Shown here piece by piece: positions 17,526 through 27,325 of a DNA stretch of 64,000 bases (its first letter is position 1; each line of letters opens with the position of its first letter). Location of the stretch: assembly GCA_029261295.1 (NCBI GenBank), contig JAJDBP010000017.1:430195-494194 (forward strand). Direction: 5' to 3'. A model generated the notes under the pieces. That model saw only the letters and a list, made by a program, of their open reading frames with translations, did no database searches and had not been told where the DNA came from. Source of the stretch: Nitrospirales bacterium (GTDB taxonomy: Bacteria > Nitrospirota > Nitrospiria > Nitrospirales > UBA8639). Both the position numbers and the translations under genes were made by a program.

Positions 17526-18491
17526 ATGACTTCCCCCATACCAGTGGGACTCATTGGATTGGGACGACACGGCAGTCGCTACCTCCGACATCTACTTGAA
17601 GAAGAGACAGGTGGAAAACTTGTGGCTATTTGCCGGCAACAGGCGGACGAAGGCCAACGACAAGCTGCTCGTCATCACCTTCAATTCTTCTCAGATTATC
17701 GAGATCTAATCGCAGACCCGACAATCCAAGCTGTTTTAGTGGTTGGTCCGCCAACCTTGAATTTCCCGATCGCATTAGAAGCCATCAAGCACAGAAAAGC
17801 TCTGCTCCTCGAAAAACCATTAGCCTTGAATTCACATGAAGGGAAGCACATTGTCGAAGCCGCAAAACAAGCTGGCGTTCCCTTGATGACTGGCCATACC
17901 TTGCGCTACGAACCCGTCATAAGAAAAATCCAAGAAATTGGTTCCACCCTAGGCCCATGGCAGTCGTTACGCGGAACCATGCACTTGGAAGAACGACTGG
18001 AAAGTAACGAGGTAAGAAAAACGGATTACGGAGTTCTCTTAGAATTCGGCATTCATCTGTTAGATTGGGCGCGCGTACTAATTCCAGGAGAACCACTTTT
18101 CGTTTCTGCTAACGTCAATGGTCTATCTCCTACTGAAATTAAGAAACATGCAGATATACACATTGTGACGCGTTCGGGTCTTTCTTGCCATTTGAATATT
18201 GCAAAAATTCCCACAAAGCGAGTCACACAAATTGAAATTACTGGAGAAAAAGGACGGGTTCAAGGGAATTGGACAACTGGCCTTATTAAATGCTTTGCCC
18301 ACGATCAACTCATTTCTGAGGAAAGGGTACCCGCAGCACCCACCATTGTCCTGATGCTCAAGGATTTTTTTCGCCATCTACAAAGAGGCACACCCTTTCC
18401 CATTACCGGAGAAGATGGCTTAAAAGCCGTGGAACTCGTTGAGGCTTCTAACCAGTCGGCAAAAACTGGCCTAGCCATTCATGTGAAGTAA
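17526..18491 (+). CDS. Gfo/Idh/MocA-family oxidoreductase
   Basis: About 321 residues with GLIGLGRHGSRYL at the N-terminus for NAD(P) binding, EKPLALNS near residue 98 and a catalytic EFGIHLLDWA segment near 176. The ATG at 17526 follows GGAG with 6 bases between; an upstream TTG at 17514 would remove that ribosome-binding site from the leader. It converges with the next gene, leaving only 14 bp. The substrate is unknown; it is distinct from the Gfo/Idh gene at 2135-3070. Confidence 0.88.
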   Translation: MTSPIPVGLIGLGRHGSRYLRHLLEEETGGKLVAICRQQADEGQRQAARHHLQFFSDYRDLIADPTIQAVLVVGPPTLNFPIALEAIKHRKALLLEKPLALNSHEGKHIVEAAKQAGVPLMTGHTLRYEPVIRKIQEIGSTLGPWQSLRGTMHLEERLESNEVRKTDYGVLLEFGIHLLDWARVLIPGEPLFVSANVNGLSPTEIKKHADIHIVTRSGLSCHLNIAKIPTKRVTQIEITGEKGRVQGNWTTGLIKCFAHDQLISEERVPAAPTIVLMLKDFFRHLQRGTPFPITGEDGLKAVELVEASNQSAKTGLAIHVK

Positions 18492-18505
18492 ATATTGATC
18501 TACCA

Positions 18506-19159
18506 TTAAGATTTTCCACCGGGCATAGCCATTCGCCAAGTCTCATACACTTCGTGAATCGTACGTCCCTGATTCCGAAACACGCCTTCGGCCTTATGAA
18601 ATAGCTCAACGATCAACTGCCAGTCGGCTGGAGTCACATTAAATTCCCTAAAAGCCGCCACGATGCTCTGGTCTTCCCATAGTGAATGCTCCAAATCATA
18701 ACCAACTAACGCTGCCAACATCCCGTCAGTCAACCCTTCAACGGCTACTTCGCCAGCGGCACGGTGATTCTCCTGTGTCCAATGGGCAAGTGCAGCATCT
18801 CGATAGGCTGCCAACTCTGGAGATGACGATTTAATAAGGGCCGCTTGCAATTGAATTAATCCATGAATCACTTGATTCGCTTGGGGAGTGCCTTCAGGCG
18901 GCAATATCCCCGCTTCATCAAACGTGGCGAGGAGTGCCATGATCGTTCTCACCATGGAAGAACTGGCCCGCTCAGAGACTAACAACACAAGAGGCGAATT
19001 CAGCACGTGTAACTCAGAGTTCAGATGTTGATTCTCGAAATATGTAAAATATCCCCACGATTCACTTGGGCGTGGAGACAACAGCAGGATTGTCAATAAC
19101 ACGACAAAGCACACATTCACCCCAAGCTTCCACCGAACTCTTCGCATGCAGAAAAACAT
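18506..19159 (-). CDS. Exported protein of unknown function
   Basis: About 217 residues. The ATG at 19159 is preceded by AAGGTGGGTGAG, a good ribosome-binding site, and is followed by a basic stretch and a hydrophobic segment (VNVCFVVLLTILLL) ending near SESWG, which fits a Sec signal peptide. The mature part is largely helical, with acidic and alanine-rich helices, and has no recognisable catalytic motif or cysteine pair. It is divergent from the methyltransferase gene. Periplasmic location is inferred; function unknown. Confidence 0.72.
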   Translation of the reverse strand: MFFCMRRVRWKLGVNVCFVVLLTILLLSPRPSESWGYFTYFENQHLNSELHVLNSPLVLLVSERASSSMVRTIMALLATFDEAGILPPEGTPQANQVIHGLIQLQAALIKSSSPELAAYRDAALAHWTQENHRAAGEVAVEGLTDGMLAALVGYDLEHSLWEDQSIVAAFREFNVTPADWQLIVELFHKAEGVFRNQGRTIHEVYETWRMAMPGGKS

Positions 19160-19241
19160 CTCACCCACCTTCTGACTTGTCCCCGCATTCGTCGCAGGGG
19201 TACCATGCCAATATCCCATTCATTCGTGAGAAATTCCTAGC

Positions 19242-20159
19242 ATGTCATCATCATCTTTCCCATCGCATTCCCACTCAAACCTTCTACGTTCTTTACAATA
19301 TTACCAAAAAGGGGTACTCCAGCCAGAAGCCTGGTTCCGGATAGTCGAAGAGGATTACCGCCAACTGATTGCAGCCCTAAATTGGCAAAAGATTTTTCCT
19401 ACACAACGGGAAGACTTTCAATTACTTGATGTGGGTTGTGGAACAGGGCGATTTCCCAAAATGCTTCAGCCCCTCTTACCCCATACCCTTCGTATTCATT
19501 ACGACTATGTAGACCCTTCCCATTATTGCTTGGCTACGTGCAAGGAGGCGCTCAAGCCACCCTTCCTCCCTCGGGATGAGTATCAAACGACCCTAGAGCA
19601 TTCACAAGAGGCTCTCACCCCTGGAACCTATGACCTCGCCTGGGCCATACAATCTTTGTATTGTCTCGAGCAACCCAACGTCCGCCCAGCGTTAAAGCAG
19701 TTATTACAGATTCTTCATCCATCGCGAGGGACGGCCTGCCTCCTTATTGCCAAACGCGAGGCCTTTTTTCCAACCGTCCATCAAATGTTTTTTAAACATT
19801 GTGCCGACCATACCCCACCGCCCTATCTTTCAGCAGAATCGGTTGTATCGATGTTGGAAGAATTGGGAGCCACCAATATCATACGGGAACTAGCTTGCAC
19901 CCACACTATTTCCATTAGAGAAGATCGGCTTTTAGAACAATATCTCCAACAAAGCGTCATGGATACGATGCCACTCCCCAAATGGCAGAAAATCCCCCAA
20001 TTACGAGCGTTCCTGGATGCCCATCGCCAGGACGATACCTATCATTTCCCTAACCCTTATTGGCTTATTCTGAGCGTGCCGTCCTCCGCGGGAGAAGAAG
20101 GAAGACAACGTCTACAAACCTACCTCTCCTCAGTCACTCCATCTCGACCAGTACGTTAA
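19242..20159 (+). CDS. Class I SAM-dependent methyltransferase
   Basis: A 305-residue protein with the SAM-binding motif I LLDVGCGTGRF near residue 63, an acidic residue in the next strand (YDYVDPS near 90), and motif IV-like YDLAWAIQSLYCL near 130. No membrane span. The substrate class cannot be told; the chain is longer at the C-terminus than the minimal fold, which may form a substrate cap. It is transcribed away from the exported unknown protein and followed by ilvD after 193 bp. Confidence 0.85.
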   Translation: MSSSSFPSHSHSNLLRSLQYYQKGVLQPEAWFRIVEEDYRQLIAALNWQKIFPTQREDFQLLDVGCGTGRFPKMLQPLLPHTLRIHYDYVDPSHYCLATCKEALKPPFLPRDEYQTTLEHSQEALTPGTYDLAWAIQSLYCLEQPNVRPALKQLLQILHPSRGTACLLIAKREAFFPTVHQMFFKHCADHTPPPYLSAESVVSMLEELGATNIIRELACTHTISIREDRLLEQYLQQSVMDTMPLPKWQKIPQLRAFLDAHRQDDTYHFPNPYWLILSVPSSAGEEGRQRLQTYLSSVTPSRPVR

Positions 20160-20352
20160 GGTGGGGAAAAGAAACAGTTTCGCTCCATTGACCCCTTGAA
20201 TACGGTTGTGAGAAATTCTGATCTTGACTCGTATTTTTGGCATAATTGCCAGGATTAGGACCTGAGCGCCACTAATCAAGACTTTTTTATTCACACGATC
20301 ACCTGATCAAGATACTTAATAGACATCGTCGTTCAAAAAGGAGTTTCATTTC

Positions 20353-22026
20353 ATGGCTGAATCCCTGAAACACAATAGTAAAAAGTTGACCGAAGGACCT
20401 GACCGCGCACCCGCACGCGCCATGCTGCGGGCCGTTGGGTTGGTGGACGAGGATTTCAATAAACCATTGATCGCCGTAGCCAATACCTGGTCCGAAGTCA
20501 CGCCATGCAACTATCATCTGCGCGAGTTAGCGGCCAGCATTAAACAAGGCATACGCGAGGCCGGGGGCACTCCAATCGAATTTAATACCATCGTGGTCTC
20601 AGATGGCATCAGCATGGGCACAGAAGGAATGAAAGCCTCCCTCATCAGCCGGGAAGTCGTGGCTGATTCAATCGAATTAGCCGTTCGAGGTCACCTTTTT
20701 GATGGCGTGATCGCTATCTCAGGCTGCGATAAGACCATTCCCGGTTGCGTCATGGCCCTGGCCCGCCTCAATCTTCCTTCCCTCATGCTCTATGGTGGCT
20801 CGATCATGCCGGGAGAATTCCATGGAAAACCGGTTTCCATCCAAGACGTGTTTGAGGCGGTCGGTTCACATTCCCGAGGAAAAATGAGCATCGAAGAATT
20901 GACCGAATTAGAACGACGAGCCTGTCCTGGAGCCGGAGCATGCGGTGGCCAGTTTACGGCCAATACCATGGCCATTGCGTTCGAATTTTTGGGTATTTCC
21001 CCCATGGGCTTCAACGGGATACCTGCGCTCGACCCCAAAAAACATGAAGTGTCCAAAGAATGCGGGAAACTTCTGATCAACATGTTGAAAAAGAACCTCA
21101 GGCCAAAAGACATCATTACTCGTCCCGCTCTAGAAAATGCCATTGCCGCTATTGCCACGACTGGGGGCTCCACAAATGGGGTGCTACATTTACTCTCCAT
21201 TGCCCATGAATTGTCTGTCCCCTTGAACATCGATGACTTCGATACCATCAACCGCAAAGTCCCCTTATTAGCGGACCTGAAACCTGGAGGCCAATACATG
21301 GCCGCCGATCTGTATCAGGCTGGGGGAACTCCTCTAGTGGCCAAATGGTTGTTAGAAGCCGGACACCTTCAGGGAGAACAAATTACAGTCACCGGTCGAA
21401 CCCTCAAAGAGGAAGCCGCCTCAGCCAAAGAGACGCCAGGACAACACGTGCTCCACACCGTTGCCGACCCCATCAAACCCAGTGGAGGCCTTGTCATCTT
21501 AAAAGGCAACCTGGCGCCAGAAGGCTGTGTGGTCAAAGTGGCGGGACACAAAAAGTTGACTCACAAAGGCCGAGCCAAAGTCTTTGAATGCGAAGAAGAC
21601 GCCTTTAAAGCCGTGCAGCAAGGAGGTATCGAAGCAGGTGATGTCGTCGTGATTCGCTACGAAGGCCCACAGGGAGGTCCAGGCATGCGAGAAATGCTGG
21701 GGGTGACCAGCGCCATCGTAGGAGCTGGACTAGGAGAATCCGTCGCCCTCTTAACCGACGGACGGTTCTCAGGAGCCACTCACGGCCTAATGGCTGGCCA
21801 TGTGGCACCCGAAGCCGCCAAAGGCGGCCCCATCGCCGCCGTGCAAACTGGGGACGTGATCACGATGGATATTACTAATCGCCGATTGGATGTCGAGCTA
21901 TCAGATCAGGACATTCAAGCTCGACTCAAACAATGGACACCGCCTAAACCTCACTACACAAGCGGTGTCATGGCCAAATACGCCAAACTCGTGTCTTCCG
22001 CCTCCCAAGGCGCGGTCACGAGCTAA
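20353..22026 (+). CDS. ilvD: Dihydroxy-acid dehydratase
   Basis: A 557-residue IlvD/Edd-family enzyme that dehydrates 2,3-dihydroxy acids in isoleucine, valine and pantothenate synthesis. It shows the Fe-S cluster cysteines in [10 protein letters not shown] near residue 124 and [13 protein letters not shown] near 196, and a C-terminal [11 protein letters not shown] segment. Length matches the family. AGGAG lies 8 bases before the ATG at 20353. It stands alone, without other ilv genes in the window. Confidence 0.97.
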   Translation: MAESLKHNSKKLTEGPDRAPARAMLRAVGLVDEDFNKPLIAVANTWSEVTPCNYHLRELAASIKQGIREAGGTPIEFNTIVVSDGISMGTEGMKASLISREVVADSIELAVRGHLFDGVIAISGCDKTIPGCVMALARLNLPSLMLYGGSIMPGEFHGKPVSIQDVFEAVGSHSRGKMSIEELTELERRACPGAGACGGQFTANTMAIAFEFLGISPMGFNGIPALDPKKHEVSKECGKLLINMLKKNLRPKDIITRPALENAIAAIATTGGSTNGVLHLLSIAHELSVPLNIDDFDTINRKVPLLADLKPGGQYMAADLYQAGGTPLVAKWLLEAGHLQGEQITVTGRTLKEEAASAKETPGQHVLHTVADPIKPSGGLVILKGNLAPEGCVVKVAGHKKLTHKGRAKVFECEEDAFKAVQQGGIEAGDVVVIRYEGPQGGPGMREMLGVTSAIVGAGLGESVALLTDGRFSGATHGLMAGHVAPEAAKGGPIAAVQTGDVITMDITNRRLDVELSDQDIQARLKQWTPPKPHYTSGVMAKYAKLVSSASQGAVTS

Positions 22027-22224
22027 TAGCGGAATGAAACAAGAGAGATTACGTCTGAGCAGGAATGTCGCTTGATCCACGGTTCATCATGTGATACCCC
22101 CCAGGATATTCAAACCGCAGGACCAAAGCATACGAACGCCTTAGCACGCCCCGACGAAACTCTCAACAAAAAAATGATGCCCTATCCAAAACCGCCGTCC
22201 TGATTTTCCACAACTCGCCACGAA

Positions 22225-23016
22225 ATGTTTTACGATCAGGATTCTCTTAAGAGGTGCAAAGAAGAATATGAGGATATTCTTCAAAAGCACCATCAGCTAA
22301 AGTTGCGGTTGATGAAATTTCAATCGAAACTCAGAAGCAGTGACAGCCAAGTCTATCTGACGCAGGGGGTGATTCGGCGCCTCGACACCTTAGTTAGATG
22401 CATAAAAAATATATTCCGAATATCCTCGGTCGAAAGAACCGAAAAATTATCGCCAGACGAATTGAAGGATCTTACAATCAATCTTCATGCTTTTTTTGTC
22501 AACATATCAGGAATATTTGACAACTTGGGATGGGTGTTTGTGTTCGAACACAATCTTTTGGGAAGGCGAAAGGACGGAAAACTCGAACGGAAGGACATCG
22601 GTATTTTTAATAAGAAAACTCAATTGCATCTACCTGAAAACCTTCTAAAATATCTAGAATCAAGGGATTTGAAGTCCTGGTACGAAAACTACTCCAAAAA
22701 TTTCCGCGATGCTCTCGCACATAGGATACCTCTTTACGTTCCACCAGCGATGCTCAATGAGAACGAAGGTGAAGAGTATCAGAAGCTCCAAGATCAATTA
22801 CAGACATTGGACCTCTCCTCTCCAGAGAATCTTAACCGCTATGAGGAAATTCTTGGCCAGCAGATGCAACTCGGACAAGTTAGTCTATTTTTTGCGCATT
22901 TAAAAAACGAAGGGGGTGACCCCGTATTCTTTCATGCCCAAGTTATTGTTGACTACAAGACTGTGGAGGAATTGGTTATCAAGTTTTGCGAGGCCTACGT
23001 CGAGCCTACCCCGTAG
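22225..23016 (+). CDS. Unknown cytoplasmic protein with an R-x4-H motif
   Basis: A 263-residue, mainly helical, charged protein with no signal peptide or membrane span. The sequence NFRDALAHRIP places Arg161 and His166 in an R-x4-H arrangement like that of HEPN-domain RNases and related helical proteins. The rest is not recognised. No clear ribosome-binding site precedes the ATG. It sits alone between ilvD and the convergent cytochrome gene and looks like accessory content. The HEPN link is a weak hypothesis. Confidence 0.7.
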   Translation: MFYDQDSLKRCKEEYEDILQKHHQLKLRLMKFQSKLRSSDSQVYLTQGVIRRLDTLVRCIKNIFRISSVERTEKLSPDELKDLTINLHAFFVNISGIFDNLGWVFVFEHNLLGRRKDGKLERKDIGIFNKKTQLHLPENLLKYLESRDLKSWYENYSKNFRDALAHRIPLYVPPAMLNENEGEEYQKLQDQLQTLDLSSPENLNRYEEILGQQMQLGQVSLFFAHLKNEGGDPVFFHAQVIVDYKTVEELVIKFCEAYVEPTP

Positions 23017-23040
23017 GATAAACCTAGCAGGTTCGTTTGA

Positions 23041-24285
23041 CTACTTCTTTTTCAAAAGCACGTTCGTCTTTTTTTGGGCAATTTCGACGGTTCGGAAGGC
23101 GCGGTCTTTTTGACCAAGGGGAGCATCCTGTTCAATGGCTTTCAAGAAATCTTGTGGGCCATGAACGGGAGCATAGGTGAGAGTGACGATCACATCCATC
23201 GAAGGTGCATCTTTGGGAGTGGGAAAGGTAAATGATTCTTGACGAGTTTCTTCTGGTTGAAGAAGCGTATCTTGGAGAACTTTTTTGGCTTCGAAATCAA
23301 AAACAGTCTCTTTACCATCTTTCCGGCCAAATACCCGCTGATAAAACCGCTGTTCATTATAGACCGTCTTTAAATTTTTCCCTTTAATAGTCAAATCAAC
23401 CACTATTCGAGACCATCCGGGATGGGGCAACGGCAAATTGTGGGGGACGAGACTTTTGATCGTGACATCTACCTGTGAGGTCTTTCCCTTGACCGTCGAG
23501 GAAAAATCGAGCTCAACGGCCTCCGCGCGGACTTTTCCAAATCTTCCTGGAAAACTATGATTGGCCACTTTCCGTATTTTTTCACCATTCGCTGATTCAT
23601 CAACCGCTTCCGGCATATGGCAGGATTGGCAGGGCTTGCCACTCGTTTCGGCTTGAGACGCTTTCCAATTGCCTAACCAATCGGGAAGATCTTTAGCTGT
23701 TTGTGGGGTTTCCGGCAACGAATCATGGCAGGTCACACAGAATTGCGATTCGCGAAACAATCCTAGTTTTTCAGATTGATGCGCTAAATTTTCTGCGGCT
23801 TTGTCATAGCTACCAAAAATTGTTTTCCCTAATTGAAAAGTCGGGACTGGTGGGTGGGTTGTTGCGTCAACATCATGAATCAAATGGCACTGCGGGCACC
23901 CTACGCCGTCCATATGTGGATCTTTCGATTGGACTTCCTTGATGAACTGCGGCAAGAGCTCAGGATATTCGGTAATATGTGGAGCATGACACTGAAAGCA
24001 CATCGCCCGATCTTTTTCATCGGCTTGTGCGATATATCGATCCAAGGTCAGTCGAAACGGGGCAGAGACGATGGAACGCGATTGTGCTGAGGCCTCCCAC
24101 TCTTCAAAGACTCGGAGATGGCACCGTTTGCATTTTTCTGAACTGGGGAAGGCCTTTCCCACAGGCTTTTTGGCTGCCATGATGGAGGGCACATTCACCA
24201 CGAACATGCTGGTTATTAGGACGCTCCCGACTATGGCCAAAATTGGTAAAAGAAACTGCTTGTTAGCCATTATTCCTTTATACAT
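23041..24285 (-). CDS. Periplasmic five-heme c-type cytochrome
   Basis: A 414-residue exported protein with five CxxCH heme-binding motifs: CKRCH, CFQCH, CPQCH, CVTCH and CQSCH, all in the N-terminal 220 residues. The C-terminal half looks like a beta-rich domain without heme motifs. The order of motifs resembles the cytochrome c554 family. The N-terminus has a signal peptide (hydrophobic run ending near SIMAAKK). ATG at 24285 and ATG at 24270 (after AAGGA) are both possible starts. It follows a paralogous five-heme gene and should move electrons in the periplasm. Confidence 0.88.
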   Translation of the reverse strand: MYKGIMANKQFLLPILAIVGSVLITSMFVVNVPSIMAAKKPVGKAFPSSEKCKRCHLRVFEEWEASAQSRSIVSAPFRLTLDRYIAQADEKDRAMCFQCHAPHITEYPELLPQFIKEVQSKDPHMDGVGCPQCHLIHDVDATTHPPVPTFQLGKTIFGSYDKAAENLAHQSEKLGLFRESQFCVTCHDSLPETPQTAKDLPDWLGNWKASQAETSGKPCQSCHMPEAVDESANGEKIRKVANHSFPGRFGKVRAEAVELDFSSTVKGKTSQVDVTIKSLVPHNLPLPHPGWSRIVVDLTIKGKNLKTVYNEQRFYQRVFGRKDGKETVFDFEAKKVLQDTLLQPEETRQESFTFPTPKDAPSMDVIVTLTYAPVHGPQDFLKAIEQDAPLGQKDRAFRTVEIAQKKTNVLLKKK

Positions 24286-24344
24286 GCGCCTCGTCCTTTT
24301 AAAAGAGTCTTGTCCTTTGAGATGGGGAATATTTCGAAAAAAAC

Positions 24345-25673
24345 TTAGAGATTCATGGTCCTGAAGGTCAGCAACCGTGGGGTGGCATAATCTTGCAGAA
24401 TCGCATCTGCCTTTTCACGATCTTTATCTGTCGGCAAGGTTGCCAAATAGGCGTCTTTCAACTCTACGGTTGGTTCAGGAATCAAGGCATAACTCAGGGC
24501 TGCTTCCAGTACTAACCCCTTGGCACCTGGCTGCGTTTTTAACGAAAATGGGATATGACGCGTCGTACCCCCATTCACCAAAGGCCGGGGAATGGGTCCC
24601 CGTAATAACTCCTTAAACGTCTTTCCGAATTGTTCTGTGTATTCATCAATCACCTGACCGTTGGTAGATTTAAGGGTCACCGTGACAAAAAATTGCTTCA
24701 GTACAGGGTCTCCTCCAGGGAAGGTGTGCGGAAGTGCCCCATTTTTTACAAGTACTTCACCTTTGATAACCCCTTGGTCTTCCTTCGCTTCAATATCCAC
24801 CCGCGAAAACCATTCGGCCTGTAAATTACGATTGCTAAGCATAATCCCGGGAATGACAATACCCTGGAACCAATGTCTACCAATGGGGCGAGTGAGCGCC
24901 CCACGTTGAGAAGTGGAACTTCCAGTTGATTGTTCCATATGACAGTCCTGACAAATGGTGCCCTTTAGGATTTGGCCAGGAATATCCTCCCGCATGACAT
25001 CTTTGACTTTGCCAAAGTGGCAAGAGGCACAGTAGTGGGCCCCTTTGTAGACCTTTGATTGTTCTGAGGGATGAACCAGATTGTCTTCCGGTTCGGCATA
25101 GGGCCCAAAAATCGTGGTGCCTGCAGAAATTTTGAAGGTCGGATGGCCATTTGGGTTTTCTTGTGTCCCAGATATTAAATGGCAGGCACTGCAACTGATA
25201 CCTTCTACTTTGACGTGCTTTCCGCCCTTCATCACCTGTTCAATAATTCGATCGGTATGTTGTGGAAACACCGTCACCGACGGAGCATGACAAGACAGAC
25301 AACGATTGCGTTGATCAGCATCTGGCTTGGTTTGAAGCCATACCCCTAGAACAGTTTGAAACACCGGAGAGGTTAACGCGGTTCCATGCAAAAGCGCGCC
25401 ATCAACACGACCAAATGATTTGAGATCCATGGTCTGCTCACGCATGCCCTTCCATTCTTCATAATGGCGGTCATGACATTGCTTGCATTGTTCGGACGGG
25501 ATGAACGTCTCTTCAATTTCTTCCATCCACGTTTGGGTTTCGTCCGAAGAGGAGGTCTGATCTTGAGCGATCACATACCCAGAAAAGCAAAGGATTCCAA
25601 TGACACCCCCAAGCAAGAAAAGAGAGCGGCCCCAACTGCGCATCTTCAAACCCTTTGATCCGTTATTCCTCAT
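24345..25673 (-). CDS. Periplasmic five-heme c-type cytochrome
   Basis: About 442 residues with five CxxCH motifs: CKQCH, CLSCH, CSACH, CASCH and CQDCH, and a heme-free C-terminal domain. It has the same layout as the downstream cytochrome, so the pair probably arose by duplication. ATG at 25673 lies 7 bp after the PDZ gene; a second ATG at 25643 begins directly at the signal peptide (RSLFLLGGVIGILCF). Both genes lie in the same minus-strand unit as the NxrC-like heme-b protein, which suggests a periplasmic electron-transfer module. Confidence 0.87.
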   Translation of the reverse strand: MRNNGSKGLKMRSWGRSLFLLGGVIGILCFSGYVIAQDQTSSSDETQTWMEEIEETFIPSEQCKQCHDRHYEEWKGMREQTMDLKSFGRVDGALLHGTALTSPVFQTVLGVWLQTKPDADQRNRCLSCHAPSVTVFPQHTDRIIEQVMKGGKHVKVEGISCSACHLISGTQENPNGHPTFKISAGTTIFGPYAEPEDNLVHPSEQSKVYKGAHYCASCHFGKVKDVMREDIPGQILKGTICQDCHMEQSTGSSTSQRGALTRPIGRHWFQGIVIPGIMLSNRNLQAEWFSRVDIEAKEDQGVIKGEVLVKNGALPHTFPGGDPVLKQFFVTVTLKSTNGQVIDEYTEQFGKTFKELLRGPIPRPLVNGGTTRHIPFSLKTQPGAKGLVLEAALSYALIPEPTVELKDAYLATLPTDKDREKADAILQDYATPRLLTFRTMNL

Positions 25674-25680
25674 GTAAAAC

Positions 25681-26133
25681 CTAATCCTGCAAGAAGCGGA
25701 CAAAATGAAAATTCAATCCGCCGGTCACTCCGACGCCACTCATAGGTTCATACGTGGCTACCGTAAAGTTTGGCTTGGATATGGTCTTTTCAAGGGCATT
25801 CCCTAAATCCAACAGGGTACGAATTTCAAAAATATCAATTTCCTTGATAATAGCTTTGACTTTGATGCCTGATAATTCTGCGGGCGACCCGCCAATGACC
25901 TCAAACACAACCACACCTTCCGCTTTGGTCAGCCCAAGAATCTCTTGAATTTCCTTATCTACCTCCCCCACGTCAACACCAAATTGTTCGGCAAGCGCGA
26001 GGGCTTTCTCTTCTGTCATTTCCTCATTTGATGGTTCGGCTAGAACCGCAGTGGGGGCTAAGGCTTGCGCCATACAAAAAGCACTGACCAACATCAGGAC
26101 AAATAGACTTCTAGTTAAAAAATGATGACTCAT
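25681..26133 (-). CDS. Exported small PDZ-domain protein
   Basis: About 150 residues: a signal peptide (hydrophobic segment ending near AVLAEPS), a short acidic helix, then a PDZ-like fold from about residue 70 (GVVVFEVIGGSPAELSGIK) to the C-terminus. No protease domain, so it is not a HtrA-type enzyme by itself. The ATG at 26133 follows GGAG by 5 bases and is preferred over an upstream ATG at 26157. It lies between the heme-b protein and the multiheme cytochromes and may help assemble or hold them together (inference). Confidence 0.78.
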   Translation of the reverse strand: MSHHFLTRSLFVLMLVSAFCMAQALAPTAVLAEPSNEEMTEEKALALAEQFGVDVGEVDKEIQEILGLTKAEGVVVFEVIGGSPAELSGIKVKAIIKEIDIFEIRTLLDLGNALEKTISKPNFTVATYEPMSGVGVTGGLNFHFVRFLQD

Positions 26134-26167
26134 TGAAACTCCATGAACGGGAAACATCGGTGTGTCT

Positions 26168-27037
26168 TTATCCTTCAGTTCCGCTAGAACTCGCTACTAT
26201 GGGGTCAATTTGTAATTGCATCCACGACGCCACGGCTTTTTGTCCATTGCGTTCTTTGTTTTCGCCATTCCACACAGCAAACGCCACGGCTTGCAACCGC
26301 CCAGGAATGAGCTTGGCTTCATTTTCAAGATCATCGCCCTCTACAGTGAGGGGTCGTTTCATCACAACCCGCCATAGCCCTCGCTTCCATTCAGCTTGCC
26401 CTTTAATTCGCCCCTGCCGTTGCTTACTAGTTAAAGTGCTGAACCCGCCTCCAATAAGATCCTCGACCGAAGACGGTCGGCGTGGAATAACTTCAAAACG
26501 ACGGGGGCCCTTTCTCTTTCGCCTCGATTCTTTAGCTCTGGCTGCTCTGCGATCCACATCGCTCTGCCAATCGGCCTTCCAGTGCCAAATGTTCACATAG
26601 TGATCTAATTGCCCCATGCAAAAGAAGGCTGGCGCATCGCCGACGGGAAGGGCCACTGCTGCCCCATCTCGAAATACTCCAGGAGTTAAGGATTCGTTGA
26701 CCGTAGCATCCTGCCATTCCATTAAAAATGCCATTTCTTTTCCATTGTGAATGGAGCGTATCGATAGCGCTCTGACGCTAGGCTCTGGCCAAACAGGGCG
26801 GGTAATAATTTGCCCACTTAATGGTAACGGAAGAGGAGAGACCGTTTCCCAAGCTGGATCAGAAGGGTGTGCCGGCACCTCTCCTTCTTGAAAATGCGCA
26901 CGGACCACCATGCCTTGGGAACTAACCAACGGCACTTGATACCAAGTCAACACAAAGAGGAGAGCCACGCTCATCGAACCCCACAGCCATAGAGGCTGCT
27001 TTATAATCGTGATGATTTTTTTGAATACCGTCCCCAA
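26168..27037 (-). CDS. NxrC-like heme-b protein of the ethylbenzene dehydrogenase gamma-subunit type
   Basis: About 289 residues with one N-terminal hydrophobic span (membrane anchor or uncleaved signal) and a domain of the EbdC/NxrC family. The two segments that carry the axial heme-b ligands in EbdC-type proteins are visible: Met in FFCMGQ (about residue 141) and Lys in NGQKAVASW (about 267). Compared with the NxrC at 33091 it lacks a roughly 40-residue insertion and has a very basic loop instead (many Arg/Lys around residue 170). The start is uncertain: TTG codons at 27046, 27043 and 27037, the last being 9 bases after AGGAG. It probably transfers electrons with an NXR-type enzyme or the adjacent cytochromes. 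Confidence 0.83.
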   Translation of the reverse strand: MGTVFKKIITIIKQPLWLWGSMSVALLFVLTWYQVPLVSSQGMVVRAHFQEGEVPAHPSDPAWETVSPLPLPLSGQIITRPVWPEPSVRALSIRSIHNGKEMAFLMEWQDATVNESLTPGVFRDGAAVALPVGDAPAFFCMGQLDHYVNIWHWKADWQSDVDRRAARAKESRRKRKGPRRFEVIPRRPSSVEDLIGGGFSTLTSKQRQGRIKGQAEWKRGLWRVVMKRPLTVEGDDLENEAKLIPGRLQAVAFAVWNGENKERNGQKAVASWMQLQIDPIVASSSGTEG

Positions 27038-27278
27038 GAGCAACAACTCCTACAATATTCTTTCCGCAAAATATTTGTTCAATAAAAATGCAACTGCCGA
27101 AATTCAAATGGCACTAAAATATAACGGGTGCATAAATCCCAGTATCATCATAACATTTTCACATGACAACACGTCGACTCTAGATGAGCCAGCTCCACAT
27201 ACGCCAAAGGAAAATTGTGGTGGTTCAGGAGAAAAGATTTCACGGAAACGAAGGGTAAGTCAGTTTGTGGTGACACCA

Positions 27279-27313
27279 GAAAAAAAATGGCTGGACTTTT
27301 GTGGTCCTCCCAT
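27279..27313 (-). terminator. Rho-independent terminator after the NHL-repeat gene
   Basis: On the minus strand a 10-bp stem with two mismatches (27304-27313 pairing with 27287-27296, loop of 7) is followed by a run of eight T. It lies 13 bp after the stop of the NHL gene, so transcription from the TatA-NHL unit should end here and the heme-b/cytochrome unit should have its own promoter. Confidence 0.72.
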
Positions 27314-27325
27314 TGGGAAAAGAGG

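Noticed and set aside
20238..20251. TGGCA-N4-TGCCA arms upstream of ilvD considered as a sigma-54 or operator site
   Set aside because: The spacing does not give GG-N10-GC and the short arms are not convincing without a second copy.
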